This document shows positions 17,288 through 25,090 of a stretch of DNA of 48,995 nucleotides, piece after piece. The translations under genes were made by a program, and so were the position numbers. The stretch is from Candidatus Nitrosopelagicus sp. (GTDB lineage Archaea > Thermoproteota > Nitrososphaeria > Nitrososphaerales > Nitrosopumilaceae). The notes beneath the pieces were generated by a model, which was given only the letters and a program-made list of their open reading frames with translations, did no database searches and was not told the DNA's origin. The stretch is from positions 1-48,995 of the forward strand of contig JAOMEP010000008.1 in assembly GCA_028345965.1 (NCBI GenBank), read 5' to 3'. Numbering within the stretch: position 1 is the stretch's first letter; the number at the start of each line of letters is the position of its first letter.

Positions 17288-18087
17288 TTTTTTTGCTCGT
17301 AAATGTTTAGAGTTGCTTTTACAAGAGAACGACTAACATCATCAGGTAGAATAATCATTATTCCACTATCTTGCGTTACATTAGAACATGTTCCTGAGTG
17401 ACTGATTAAGTTTTTAGCAAAACACCCAGGTTCAGTATAATAAAAGAAGGTTCCAGTTTCCTTATAGCTTTCATATTCAGAAATAGATGGAACAAAATAC
17501 AAATTTGCACCTATTGTTTTATCATCAATTCTAATACTATAATCAAAATTTGATATATCACTTATCATGCAAATTGGAATAAAATGTGCGAATGCAGTAG
17601 GTAATTTTGATTCCTGTTGAGAATCAGAATATGAAGTGTTTTTTACATTTGGAAATTGAATATTGTAAGGATCATTTGTTAATTGTAGACCCATAGCAAC
17701 CTCGATGTTTTGTCTTATCACATCAACTGTAGAACGATAATGATGTGGTTGAAAGTTGTACTGACACTGATTGTTTTGATGTGATAAACGAACAAATGAC
17801 TTTTCATGTATTGAATCTAGTTCATTTGTACCATAATCATCCGGAAGAGTTTGATCAAATGGAACATATTTTTGTGAATCATCTAACACGGCATTTGATT
17901 TGTTCCATGTTGATGTAACATCAAATACAATGTTTGATGGATAACTATTCCAAACAGGATCTAAATGTACGTACAATGAGTGTCTGTTAACAGACATATC
18001 TTCAAACTCCATTGGCATGTAAAATTCTACTATATCTAATAGAGCAAGAATTGCTGCAATTCCTACGATAAATAATAAAATTTTCAT
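17284..18087 (-). CDS. Membrane-anchored extracellular protein of unknown function
   Basis: About 267 residues from the ATG at 18087. The frame is open to 18147, but the extra 20 residues precede the hydrophobic anchor MKILLFIVGIAAILALLDIV and are probably not translated. The rest is soluble, poor in charged clusters and rich in Tyr, Asn and Ser, as in exported thaumarchaeal proteins. Four cysteines (in NNQCQYN, IPICMIS, EPGCFAK and SGTCSN) could make two disulfides. No domain recognised. Ends with a stop codon shared with the HD gene. Confidence 0.65.
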   Translation of the reverse strand: MKILLFIVGIAAILALLDIVEFYMPMEFEDMSVNRHSLYVHLDPVWNSYPSNIVFDVTSTWNKSNAVLDDSQKYVPFDQTLPDDYGTNELDSIHEKSFVRLSHQNNQCQYNFQPHHYRSTVDVIRQNIEVAMGLQLTNDPYNIQFPNVKNTSYSDSQQESKLPTAFAHFIPICMISDISNFDYSIRIDDKTIGANLYFVPSISEYESYKETGTFFYYTEPGCFAKNLISHSGTCSNVTQDSGIMIILPDDVSRSLVKATLNIYEQKN

Positions 18088-18235
18088 CTGTTTTATTTTA
18101 GAAAATGTGGATTTTTGTGACAATATCTCAAATATGAAAAAAGCCAATAACTAGCTTACCAGTTTTGGATTAATCTAGTGACCAAATAATGAAAAATTAG
18201 TTGTCATTTTTATTTTCTAGAATATCTATTACAGT

Positions 18236-18658
18236 ATGGAAATAAAAAAAATTTTAGTTGCAGTGGATGGTTCAGAACATTCTGAAAAAGGACTAGATAT
18301 AGCAATTAGTCTTGTAAAAGAGACTAAAAAAGAAATTTTAGGTTTGTTTGTAAAACCTCATTCAGTAGATTCTCTTAGATACGGAGATGTGTTTTCAGGA
18401 CATCAAGATGAAATTGCAAAAAAATCATTTCAAAGTTTAAGAGAAAAATGTGAAAAGAATAATGTTGAATTTAGAACCGAGATAAGAACCGGAGATGTAA
18501 AAACTACTATTGAAAAAATGGCAAATGATGACCAAATGAATGTAGATATGGTGATAATTGGTTCTAGAGGAAGGGGCTCAGTTAAAGGAGCACTTCTAGG
18601 AAGTGTTTCAAAATATGTTTTGGACAAGAGTAAAGTTCCAGTTCTAATAGTAAAATGA
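18236..18658 (+). CDS. Universal stress protein UspA family
   Basis: A 140-residue single-domain UspA protein. The N-terminus ILVAVDGSEHSEKGLDIAI is typical. The ATP-binding motif G-x2-G-x-G-x9-G-S is seen in IIGSRGRGSVKGALLGSVSK, and the chain ends with the family's VPVLIVK. ATP-binding members act as signalling or stress adaptors. The stop overlaps the start of the Fe-S photolyase gene by 4 bp, so the two are probably translated together. That links this member to light or DNA-damage stress (inference). Confidence 0.95.
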   Translation: MEIKKILVAVDGSEHSEKGLDIAISLVKETKKEILGLFVKPHSVDSLRYGDVFSGHQDEIAKKSFQSLREKCEKNNVEFRTEIRTGDVKTTIEKMANDDQMNVDMVIIGSRGRGSVKGALLGSVSKYVLDKSKVPVLIVK

Positions 18659-20178
18659 CGAGAAATCTTTGTATTGTTCTTGGAGATCAACTATCACAAA
18701 ATATTACATCTTTAAAAAATCTTAGAAAAGAAGACGATAAAATTTTGATGATGGAGGTTGTAAATGAAGCAACATACGTAAATCATCACAAAAAAAAACT
18801 AATTTTGATTTTCAGTTCAATGAGACATTTTGCAGAAAATTTAAAAAAACAAGGATATACAGTCATTTATTCAAAAATTAATAATTCATCAAATACATTT
18901 ACTGAAGAATTAGTCAAGCAATGTAAAAATACAAAACCAAAAAAAATTGTGATAACACATCCTGGTGAATATCGAGTCTTACAAGAAATAAAAAAATGGA
19001 AAAAAATTGTAAAAATTCCAGTATCAATAGTTGAGGATGAGAGATTTTTTTGTAATATTAATGAGTTTGAGAAATGGGCGACGAGTAAAAAAGAACTAAA
19101 GATGGAGACATTTTACCAAATGATGCGAAAAAAATACAACATATTGATTGATGAAAATGGAAAACCCCAAGGAGGAAAATGGAATTATGATATAAAGAAT
19201 AGAAAGCGATTACCAAAAAATTATCCAAATATTCCAAAACCCTTGGAACATAAACCAGATAAGATTACAAAGCAGGTAATTGAAGATGTAAAAGAAAAAT
19301 TTCCAAAACACTTTGGTAATTTAGAAGCATTTTGGTTTGGAACAACTCATCAAGATGCAACAAAAAGCTTGAATGAATTTATAGAAAATAGATTAGAATT
19401 ATTTGGTCCATACGAAGATGCTATGGCACAAGATGAAAAATTTCTATATCATTCAGTTTTGTCGATATATCTCAACATAGGATTGTTAGAACCAAAGCAG
19501 GTAATTGACAAAGTTTTACAAAAAAAGAATATTCCAGTAGAGTCTGTAGAAGGTTTTGTAAGACAAATTCTAGGCTGGAGAGAGTACATTAGAGGAATTT
19601 ACTGGCTAACAATGCCAAAATATTCAGAAACAAATTACTTTAATGCAAAAAACAATCTTCCAGAATTTTATTGGACAGGAAAAACAGATATGAATTGCAT
19701 GAAAAATTGTTTGAATCAGACAATACAAGACGCCTATGCTCATCATATACAACGATTAATGATTACAGGGAATTTTTCATTAATTGCAGGAATTAATCCT
19801 AAACAAGTTTGTGATTGGTATCTATCAGTTTATGCAGATGCGTTTGAATGGGTTGAACTTCCAAACACGCATGGAATGACTCTTTATGCAGATGGAGGTA
19901 TTGTTGGAACAAAGCCTTATGCTGCAAGTGGAAATTATATCAACAAAATGTCAGATTATTGTAAAGATTGTAAATACGATGTAAAAAAGAAAGAAGGAGA
20001 AGATGCATGTCCATTTAACTATCTTTACTGGAACTTTTTTTTAACAAACAAAAAGAAACTAGAAAATAATCCAAGACTTTGGACCGTATTTTCTAATATC
20101 AAGAAAATGTCAAAAGAAAAAAAGAGACAGATTAAAAATGACTCTAAAAATTTTCTAATTCAAATCACTAAAACATAG
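18655..20178 (+). CDS. Fe-S cryptochrome/photolyase (FeS-BCP, PhrB-like (6-4) photolyase)
   Basis: A 507-residue photolyase-related flavoprotein of the COG3046 group. The N-terminal alpha/beta domain (VLGDQLSQNITSL) is followed by the helical FAD domain with FVRQILGWREYIRGIYW (about 301-317) and PNTHGMTLYADGG. Four cysteines, C348, C436, C439 and C452, have the 88-3-13 spacing of the 4Fe-4S ligands known from Agrobacterium PhrB, so the cluster should be present. Family members repair (6-4) photoproducts with light. The 4-bp overlap with the UspA gene implies co-expression. The related but distinct class I photolyase is at 25091. Confidence 0.93.
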   Translation: MTRNLCIVLGDQLSQNITSLKNLRKEDDKILMMEVVNEATYVNHHKKKLILIFSSMRHFAENLKKQGYTVIYSKINNSSNTFTEELVKQCKNTKPKKIVITHPGEYRVLQEIKKWKKIVKIPVSIVEDERFFCNINEFEKWATSKKELKMETFYQMMRKKYNILIDENGKPQGGKWNYDIKNRKRLPKNYPNIPKPLEHKPDKITKQVIEDVKEKFPKHFGNLEAFWFGTTHQDATKSLNEFIENRLELFGPYEDAMAQDEKFLYHSVLSIYLNIGLLEPKQVIDKVLQKKNIPVESVEGFVRQILGWREYIRGIYWLTMPKYSETNYFNAKNNLPEFYWTGKTDMNCMKNCLNQTIQDAYAHHIQRLMITGNFSLIAGINPKQVCDWYLSVYADAFEWVELPNTHGMTLYADGGIVGTKPYAASGNYINKMSDYCKDCKYDVKKKEGEDACPFNYLYWNFFLTNKKKLENNPRLWTVFSNIKKMSKEKKRQIKNDSKNFLIQITKT

Positions 20179-20179
20179 A

Positions 20180-20431
20180 TCATGCTTTTTTCATAAATTC
20201 AGAGCACGGACAGGTCACTACCATACATTGCCGTTTATCTCCAAGATGTTTTGATTTTAAGTGTCGGCAAGCTATATTTTGACAAGTATTTTTTTCAATT
20301 TGTTTTTTTACAATAGATGCTGCAATTCTATTTGCCTCTTCTTTAGATAATTTTTTTTTGTCAATGTAATAATGGACAACTTGGGACCATAATTTATCCA
20401 CTTGAAATGGAGTAACATTCTCCCACATCAT
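20180..20431 (-). CDS. Small cysteine-rich protein
   Basis: 83 residues. The N-terminal half is helical and basic (LSKEEANRIAASIVKKQIEK). The C-terminal half has five cysteines and a His pair in CQNIACRHLKSKH...CMVVTCPC, a plausible zinc or Fe-S site (C-x4-C-x2-H-x4-H ... C-x4-C-x-C). No family recognised. It abuts the photolyase gene tail to tail with a 1-bp gap. The ATG at 20431 or the next codon could be the start. The role is unknown. Confidence 0.7.
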   Translation of the reverse strand: MMWENVTPFQVDKLWSQVVHYYIDKKKLSKEEANRIAASIVKKQIEKNTCQNIACRHLKSKHLGDKRQCMVVTCPCSEFMKKA

Positions 20432-20490
20432 GGCATAGTTTATGCGTTGGTCATAAATAAAATTGATCTATTCACACTAAGTGAAGTTGA

Positions 20491-20521
20491 GAGAAGCCAC
20501 TACGGAAGATGCTGACTTCTC
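20491..20521. other. Inverted repeat in the 20432-20693 spacer
   Basis: GAGAAG (20491-20496) pairs with CTTCTC (20516-20521) around a 19-nt loop. A second small hairpin, TTCAC/GTGAA with a 5-nt loop, lies just before it at 20471-20485. Could be part of a small RNA or the 3' region of the mini-ORF transcript. Not strong enough to name. Confidence 0.3.
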
Positions 20522-20538
20522 AGAATGTTTAATTATAA

Positions 20539-20634
20539 TCATTTTTTCTGTTTTTTTGTTTCTTCATCTGGAATATATCGTGAGATAAATTCATCAATTA
20601 CTTTGAAGAAAGGACATTTACCTTCGTATATCAT
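20539..20634 (-). CDS. Candidate 31-residue mini-protein
   Basis: A short frame, MIYEGKCPFFKVIDEFISRY then IPDEETKKQKK, with one cysteine and a lysine-rich tail. The ATG at 20634 lies 25 bp from a TATA-like box (20655-20663), the same spacing as the real genes here, and composition resembles coding sequence. It is the only supportable reading of this 262-bp spacer. It could also be a chance frame. Confidence 0.35.
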   Translation of the reverse strand: MIYEGKCPFFKVIDEFISRYIPDEETKKQKK

Positions 20635-20654
20635 GGGTTAGTATACACAGTTGT

Positions 20655-20663
20655 AGAATAAAA
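20655..20663 (-). promoter_or_regulatory. TATA-like box of the 31-residue mini-ORF
   Basis: agaataaaa on the plus strand (ttttattct on the minus strand) is centred 25 bp upstream of the ATG at 20634. Confidence 0.35.
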
Positions 20664-20732
20664 GCATGTAGAGAAGTTTTTTTCTAAAAAATTTTGGTAA
20701 ATTATTTATTGAAAAAAATATGCAAAAATTAT

Positions 20733-21224
20733 ATGCGACTTTCACTATTCAAAATAAGCATTTTACTGGTAATAATTGGAGCATCTGGTACAGGAATCAT
20801 ATTTTCAGAATCAGATAAGATACAACAAACAATGTCATTAAAACAGACAGAATTTAATGAAGTAAGCTTATTTTTTGAGGCAGAAGATATAGCATATTAC
20901 AAGATAACAATTCCAGAATTTGAGGGTCAAGGAGTATTTTATAGAATTGTTGATGAGGACCAAAATACCATATCAAAGGGAATATCTGAAACAAAGATGT
21001 CAATTAGATACTTTGATGTAAAAGAATCAGGCGTGCATACAATGATTGTAACAAATCTTTCTCAAGAGAGTATGAAGTATGAAATAGAAATTGGGAGCAC
21101 AGATGCAAATAAAATCATTATTCCAGCAGGAATTATGTTTGTAGGAGGATTATTACTATTATTCACATCTTTTATGAAGTTGAAAAATTACAGAACAGAA
21201 CAACCTGATGAAAATATCAGATGA
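20733..21224 (+). CDS. Exported two-membrane-segment protein, unknown
   Basis: About 163 residues from the ATG at 20733. A TTG at 20694 is in frame, but the ATG sits about 27 bp after an AT-rich box. Residues 5-23 are a signal or membrane segment (KISILLVIIGASGTGIIF). A roughly 95-residue extracellular beta-rich domain follows, with the pattern AYYKITIPEFEGQGVFYRIV and ESGVHTMIVTNLSQES, like a small jelly-roll. A second segment at about 130-150 ends in a charged tail. No family recognised. Its last 37 bp overlap the convergent polytopic membrane gene. Confidence 0.65.
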   Translation: MRLSLFKISILLVIIGASGTGIIFSESDKIQQTMSLKQTEFNEVSLFFEAEDIAYYKITIPEFEGQGVFYRIVDEDQNTISKGISETKMSIRYFDVKESGVHTMIVTNLSQESMKYEIEIGSTDANKIIIPAGIMFVGGLLLLFTSFMKLKNYRTEQPDENIR

Positions 21225-21787
21225 ATTGGCATACATTGAATATAATGGCCAAAGTATAATGCAAAATTAAACGCAAGCCATGTTGTCATAAGTAGAAAAG
21301 TTACAATTGAAAATGGTAAAAATGCATTAAGATTAGTATTTTGACGAGATTTTATTATTAGAAATCCACCTAATGCAGATAAAACAATTCCAATCTCAAG
21401 TGGTTGATGTGTCAATGATAACAAACCATCAATTCCAAACATATCATGAGATATGGAATCTCCAAAACCTGAGACAATTTGCATTATAGAACCAATTATT
21501 ACAAGTTGCAATCCACGTTTCAAAATTCCATTAATTGGATTTTTTATCAATAAATTGATAGAAAATAGAGATGCAACGGCAACAAGTGTAACACCGGCAT
21601 ATACTACAATATGTGGATCTGACCAGAAAAATTCCGGTGAGTTTTGAATATGATTAATTGCATCCCATATACCTGCTACAAGAATTATTAGAGGTCCAGT
21701 AACTGCTAGAATTGAAATTATAGATAATTGTGAATTAGACTTTAAACAAAGACGATTAGAGACTTTTTCAAGTAGAGTGGTAAGCAT
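21188..21787 (-). CDS. Polytopic membrane protein, short paralogue of the 23444 protein
   Basis: 199 residues with about five membrane segments. Two blocks are shared with the 351-residue protein at 23444: AGIWDAINHIQNSPEFFW then DPHIVVYAGV, and SHDMFGIDGLLSLTHQPLEI. The conserved W-D, N-H, P-H, H-D and T-H pairs at segment edges suggest a metal or cofactor site in the membrane, which is inference. I do not recognise a named family. It overlaps the convergent exported-protein gene by 37 bp. The longer paralogue carries additional C-terminal segments. Confidence 0.7.
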   Translation of the reverse strand: MLTTLLEKVSNRLCLKSNSQLSIISILAVTGPLIILVAGIWDAINHIQNSPEFFWSDPHIVVYAGVTLVAVASLFSINLLIKNPINGILKRGLQLVIIGSIMQIVSGFGDSISHDMFGIDGLLSLTHQPLEIGIVLSALGGFLIIKSRQNTNLNAFLPFSIVTFLLMTTWLAFNFALYFGHYIQCMPIHLIFSSGCSVL

Positions 21788-21800
21788 AATTTAATGCCGT

Positions 21801-21812
21801 TTTTTTATATTA
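21801..21812 (+). promoter_or_regulatory. TATA-like box before the 24-residue mini-ORF
   Basis: ttttttatatta lies about 30 bp upstream of the ATG at 21839. Confidence 0.35.
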
Positions 21813-21838
21813 AAAAACCAATCTCATAAAATCATATA

Positions 21839-21913
21839 ATGGAATTAGTTAAAAAAATGAGAAGTTTAAGACCAATAACTGTGTGTTCATCTGCTACACA
21901 CGTTAGTAATTGA
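21839..21913 (+). CDS. Candidate 24-residue leader-like ORF containing a hairpin
   Basis: A short frame, MELVKKMRSLRPITVCSSAT then HVSN, 75 bp long, in a 226-bp spacer. It follows a TATA-like box. A 6-bp perfect hairpin (GTGTGT at 21881-21886, ACACAC at 21896-21901, 9-nt loop, plus a flanking T-G wobble) lies inside its 3' half. An AT-rich run follows downstream. Either a mini-protein or a structured small RNA; the evidence does not separate them. Confidence 0.3.
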   Translation: MELVKKMRSLRPITVCSSATHVSN

Positions 21914-22013
21914 TGACAACCTCTCTATTAGCTCTTTTAAAAAAAAGACAATTAAAACAAGTATTTCATTATTGACGTTAAGATCATAACTTGAGATCAA
22001 ATTTTTAGAATTT

Positions 22014-22475
22014 ATGCCTACAAAGAGATTTAATGAAAGGAAAAAACTTGGTTGTATGTCAGTCTGGTTGGGTGGAATATTTCTAAAAGATGAAGGTGGA
22101 TATGAGATCGTTTTGAAATCACTTGTCCATTACAAGAAACGATTACGATCAATAGGTGAGAGTCCGGAATTAAAAGAAGCAGCTGCTATGTTTGCACCTA
22201 TTTTACAATCGCAAGCACAAAAAAGATATCCAATGGTTATAGGAGCAATGAAAAAAATTGAACAGATGTTACAAGGCACAATATCTCCTCAATCATTAGA
22301 AGAGGATCTGGACACTTTAGAAAAAGCGTTAGAATGTCATCAATCAGATATTGCAAAGGCACAAGATACAGGTAGAGAATATTTTATGAAGTTATTAGGA
22401 GATTTACAAGAGGCACAAAAAGATTCAGAACCAATTAAAAACGCACTTGTAAAGATAAAACAGTATTCAGATTAG
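22014..22475 (+). CDS. Helical cytosolic hypothetical protein
   Basis: 153 residues, no known family recognised. An N-terminal basic segment (MPTKRFNERKKLG) is followed by mostly amphipathic helix with likely coiled-coil stretches (MKKIEQMLQGTISPQSLEED, LDTLEKALECHQSDIAKAQD). No membrane segment or signal. One WLGG motif near residue 18 breaks the helix. The stop is shared with the convergent PepSY-protein gene (TTAG). It lies within the block between two photolyases, but a functional link is not shown. Confidence 0.65.
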   Translation: MPTKRFNERKKLGCMSVWLGGIFLKDEGGYEIVLKSLVHYKKRLRSIGESPELKEAAAMFAPILQSQAQKRYPMVIGAMKKIEQMLQGTISPQSLEEDLDTLEKALECHQSDIAKAQDTGREYFMKLLGDLQEAQKDSEPIKNALVKIKQYSD

Positions 22476-23170
22476 TTTTTCAAAGATTTTACATAATCTT
22501 CAAGTTTTTGTTTCTTTTCTTCAGGAGATAATGGCAGGAATTCTTTCCATTGTTCTTTCATTTCTTGTTTCTTTAGCTCTTTAGCTTCATCAGACATTGT
22601 ATCCCATTGCATTTTCATTTGCATGAAATGAATAATCATAGCAGCTCTATCTTGAAGTGAAATAGACTTCCATGCATCACCCATTTCTTTAAACTGTTTT
22701 TTCTTTTCAGCAATCTGCTCAGGAGTCATGTCTTTGTAGTAGTCTTTCATTTTTTGATTATATTTTTTATCATATTTTTTATCAGAGTAACGTTTGTTTT
22801 TGTAAGAATCTTTTGATACAACATCTGATACGTAAAGTTGTTCTCCAGTTCCAGCATCAACTAGAACTTTGTTATGACCTCTGTTATCATCCATCATTAC
22901 AACTTTGTATACAAGAAAACCGTTAATCACAGAAAGTTTTCCATAAATTGCTTTACTATCAGGTACAGCATCTTCAGCTGTAGACATTGCATCAACTAAT
23001 GTAATGTTGCTTAACTCAGCAAAATCTTGACCATCTGCAATAGGAATTGTTCCTTGAATTGCAGGATAACTTGTTTTATCCCAATCAGCGAATGCAGGAG
23101 TTGCACCAACGGATGTAACTAATACACTAATCAACATTAAAGCTGCTAATTTTCCAACAAGTTTTGTCAT
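22472..23170 (-). CDS. Exported PepSY-domain protein with Trp/charged repeat tail
   Basis: 232 residues. A signal peptide (about 1-28, TPAFA end) is followed by a PepSY-like unit (about 50-115: ITLVDAMSTAEDAVPDSKAI, GFLVYKVVMMDD, VLVDAGTGEQLYVSD). A highly charged helical tail then has three related units, MTPEQIAEKKKQF...W, MSDEAKELKKQEMKEQW and LSPEEKKQKLEDYVK. These resemble the W-x-x-L-S-x-E-E-R pattern of DUF3106 and the LTxxQ motif of CpxP/Spy-like proteins. PepSY domains are often linked to metal uptake, heme or peptidase inhibition. The extracellular location is clear; the role is inferred. Confidence 0.78.
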   Translation of the reverse strand: MTKLVGKLAALMLISVLVTSVGATPAFADWDKTSYPAIQGTIPIADGQDFAELSNITLVDAMSTAEDAVPDSKAIYGKLSVINGFLVYKVVMMDDNRGHNKVLVDAGTGEQLYVSDVVSKDSYKNKRYSDKKYDKKYNQKMKDYYKDMTPEQIAEKKKQFKEMGDAWKSISLQDRAAMIIHFMQMKMQWDTMSDEAKELKKQEMKEQWKEFLPLSPEEKKQKLEDYVKSLKN

Positions 23171-23302
23171 ATCAAATCGTTTGATAATTGATATAAAAAA
23201 GGATCCTAGAATTTGTTCATAGTATAATTTGCATATTAGACATTTTACAATGATAATTGGGCGATTAGCAACCCTTTTTTCTTATAATGTGTATTACAGG
23301 AT

Positions 23303-23464
23303 ATGACAGATCCAATTTGTAATTTATGTGAAAGAAAACTTTCGGACCATACATACGAAGAATCTATCAAATGTGCTATGGAATTAATCAAACAAGGACA
23401 CAAAAAAATTGGAATGGGTCAACATCGTCTACGACAAACAATGTCAAAGGATAATTCTACGTGA
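23303..23464 (+). CDS. Small CxxC protein (53 residues)
   Basis: A 53-residue frame, ATG to TGA. The N-terminus MTDPICNLCERKLSDHTYEE has one CxxC, with further Cys24 and four His (H16, H33, H41 among them) as possible metal ligands. The C-terminus is basic (KKIGMGQHRLRQTMSKDNS). The coding-like composition and Cys spacing favour a real gene. It overlaps the convergent polytopic membrane gene by 21 bp. Function unknown; probably a metal-binding or nucleic-acid-associated protein. Confidence 0.6.
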   Translation: MTDPICNLCERKLSDHTYEESIKCAMELIKQGHKKIGMGQHRLRQTMSKDNST

Positions 23465-24499
23465 TACTTTAACCGCAATTATAGTTCCAATAACACTTGA
23501 TACTGCGCCACATGCTATTAACAGAGGAAAAATTACAACTATGAATTCTGAATAAATTAAAGGTATCATACTAGGCCATACAAGTCGATGAAACATAACT
23601 TCATTGTATGTATACGTGATTAAAGGAAAATATGAAAAAATGAAACTAGAACCGATCATTGCACCTGCAATGTAATGAGATTTCTTTATTTTTGATTTGT
23701 TTATTATTACATCTGCTAAAACAAATGGAACTAGATTGAGTAAATAAAATGGTATAGCATCTACTAAGACAGGATTTGGCAACAAAGCAGACAAGATCAT
23801 AATTAAAATGTAAAATGCTCCAGTTGTACTTAGGTAACCAAATCGTCCAGGATTTACTTTTGATGAACTAATCAAAATGAATGCCATTACAATTGGATAA
23901 ACAATTGTTGCAAATATAGCTGCAAATGTTGGTTCTGGATTGAAATCAAAATAATCAGTTTTTGAAAAAGGAAGAGAAAATGAATGTGCAAAGCCGGTAA
24001 GTGAAAACCATACGCCGGTAAAGATTAATCCTTGTAAAATTACACCAGTTTTTCTTTTTAATTTATTTTCAATCCGAATAATTCCTATCACCGATGCAAT
24101 ACTGGTAAATAACATTCCCGTCATCAATACTAAATGTGTAGGACTCAATAGGCCATCAAGACCATATGTATCGTGCCACCAAAAATCTAACGGTCCTGCA
24201 ATTATCAATAAAAATATTCCAAGTCCAGAAAAAAGTTTTGGAAATTTTAGGTTGAAAATATTTTTGTTTTTTATGGGTAAAAATAATCCAACAAAGCCAC
24301 TAATTGAAACAATTACACCAGCATACAAAATGATATGAGGTTCTGCAAAAAAAGATTCAGGTTTATTCAATATATGATTAGTAATGTCCCAAGAACCAGC
24401 ACCAGTAACAAGAACAACACCCATTCCTAAAACAATGTAGGGTATGACAATTTTCCAAAAAGGAATATTCTCTTTTATTTCAGATATCTGATCACTCAA
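23444..24499 (-). CDS. Polytopic membrane protein, long paralogue of the 21188 protein
   Basis: 351 residues with about nine or ten membrane segments. The N-terminal half repeats the conserved blocks of the 199-residue protein at 21188: GAGSWDITNHILNKPESFF then EPHIILYAGV, and WHDTYGLDGLLSPTHLVLMTG. The C-terminal half adds further segments with FSYFPLITYTYNEVMFHR and no obvious domain. The TTG start at 24499 overlaps the upstream gene by 8 bp, so it is translated with the exported protein at 24492. Not recognised as a characterised transporter. Confidence 0.72.
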   Translation of the reverse strand: MSDQISEIKENIPFWKIVIPYIVLGMGVVLVTGAGSWDITNHILNKPESFFAEPHIILYAGVIVSISGFVGLFLPIKNKNIFNLKFPKLFSGLGIFLLIIAGPLDFWWHDTYGLDGLLSPTHLVLMTGMLFTSIASVIGIIRIENKLKRKTGVILQGLIFTGVWFSLTGFAHSFSLPFSKTDYFDFNPEPTFAAIFATIVYPIVMAFILISSSKVNPGRFGYLSTTGAFYILIMILSALLPNPVLVDAIPFYLLNLVPFVLADVIINKSKIKKSHYIAGAMIGSSFIFSYFPLITYTYNEVMFHRLVWPSMIPLIYSEFIVVIFPLLIACGAVSSVIGTIIAVKVSRRIIL

Positions 24500-25052
24500 C
24501 TATAATCACCTTTTTTTCTACAAATTCATTATCTTCATCTACTGATCCACCTTTTGGAAAGATTGAATCTACAGTAAATGGAGCAGATTTTGCTTTAGTA
24601 AAAATTCTAAATTCACCTAAATTTTCTGGAGAAATTTCTAATTGTAAAATTGGTTTTTTATTAATTGGATTTGGCATATTAAAGATATGTAATAAAGGAT
24701 AATCTGCAATTTTAAAATCACTAGGATAGTATGTTTTTACTTCATCACCAATCTCAAAAAATTTTGCTGATTGTGTAAACTCACTTGATTTGATTTTTAT
24801 TTCATCAAAAGATTTTGCGTCAGGAAAACCAATGATTAGTATTAACATATCAGAATCTCCACCAGTTACTCCTGAATCAATGATTAGATCAATTGACTCT
24901 CCGCTAGAGATTGATTGGTTATCTAATGACGTAACAAAAAATGGTGATGTTATTTTTTTTTCTGTTAATGACATTGTATCTGGAAATACAATGCCCATAA
25001 CTAGAAAATATACCGCCATTATAGCTATTGAAGCAAAAATTAGTCGATTCAT
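24492..25052 (-). CDS. Exported protein coupled to the polytopic membrane protein
   Basis: 186 residues. The N-terminal hydrophobic segment (about 3-23) is a signal anchor. The rest is a soluble, beta-rich extracellular domain with no cysteine and an acidic C-terminus. No family recognised. The stop overlaps the TTG of the downstream membrane gene by 8 bp, implying the two products work together. The 21188 paralogue likewise adjoins a gene for an exported beta-rich protein (20733), which supports a membrane-protein/exported-partner pairing. Confidence 0.65.
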   Translation of the reverse strand: MNRLIFASIAIMAVYFLVMGIVFPDTMSLTEKKITSPFFVTSLDNQSISSGESIDLIIDSGVTGGDSDMLILIIGFPDAKSFDEIKIKSSEFTQSAKFFEIGDEVKTYYPSDFKIADYPLLHIFNMPNPINKKPILQLEISPENLGEFRIFTKAKSAPFTVDSIFPKGGSVDEDNEFVEKKVIIVE

Positions 25053-25090
25053 GTAAAAAATTACAAAGAAGAATATTTGAGACTTGGCAA

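Noticed and set aside
20476-20541. 21-codon minus-strand frame following the 31-codon one (ATGA overlap)
   Set aside because: Very short, no TATA box or RBS of its own, and composed of the inverted repeat sequence.
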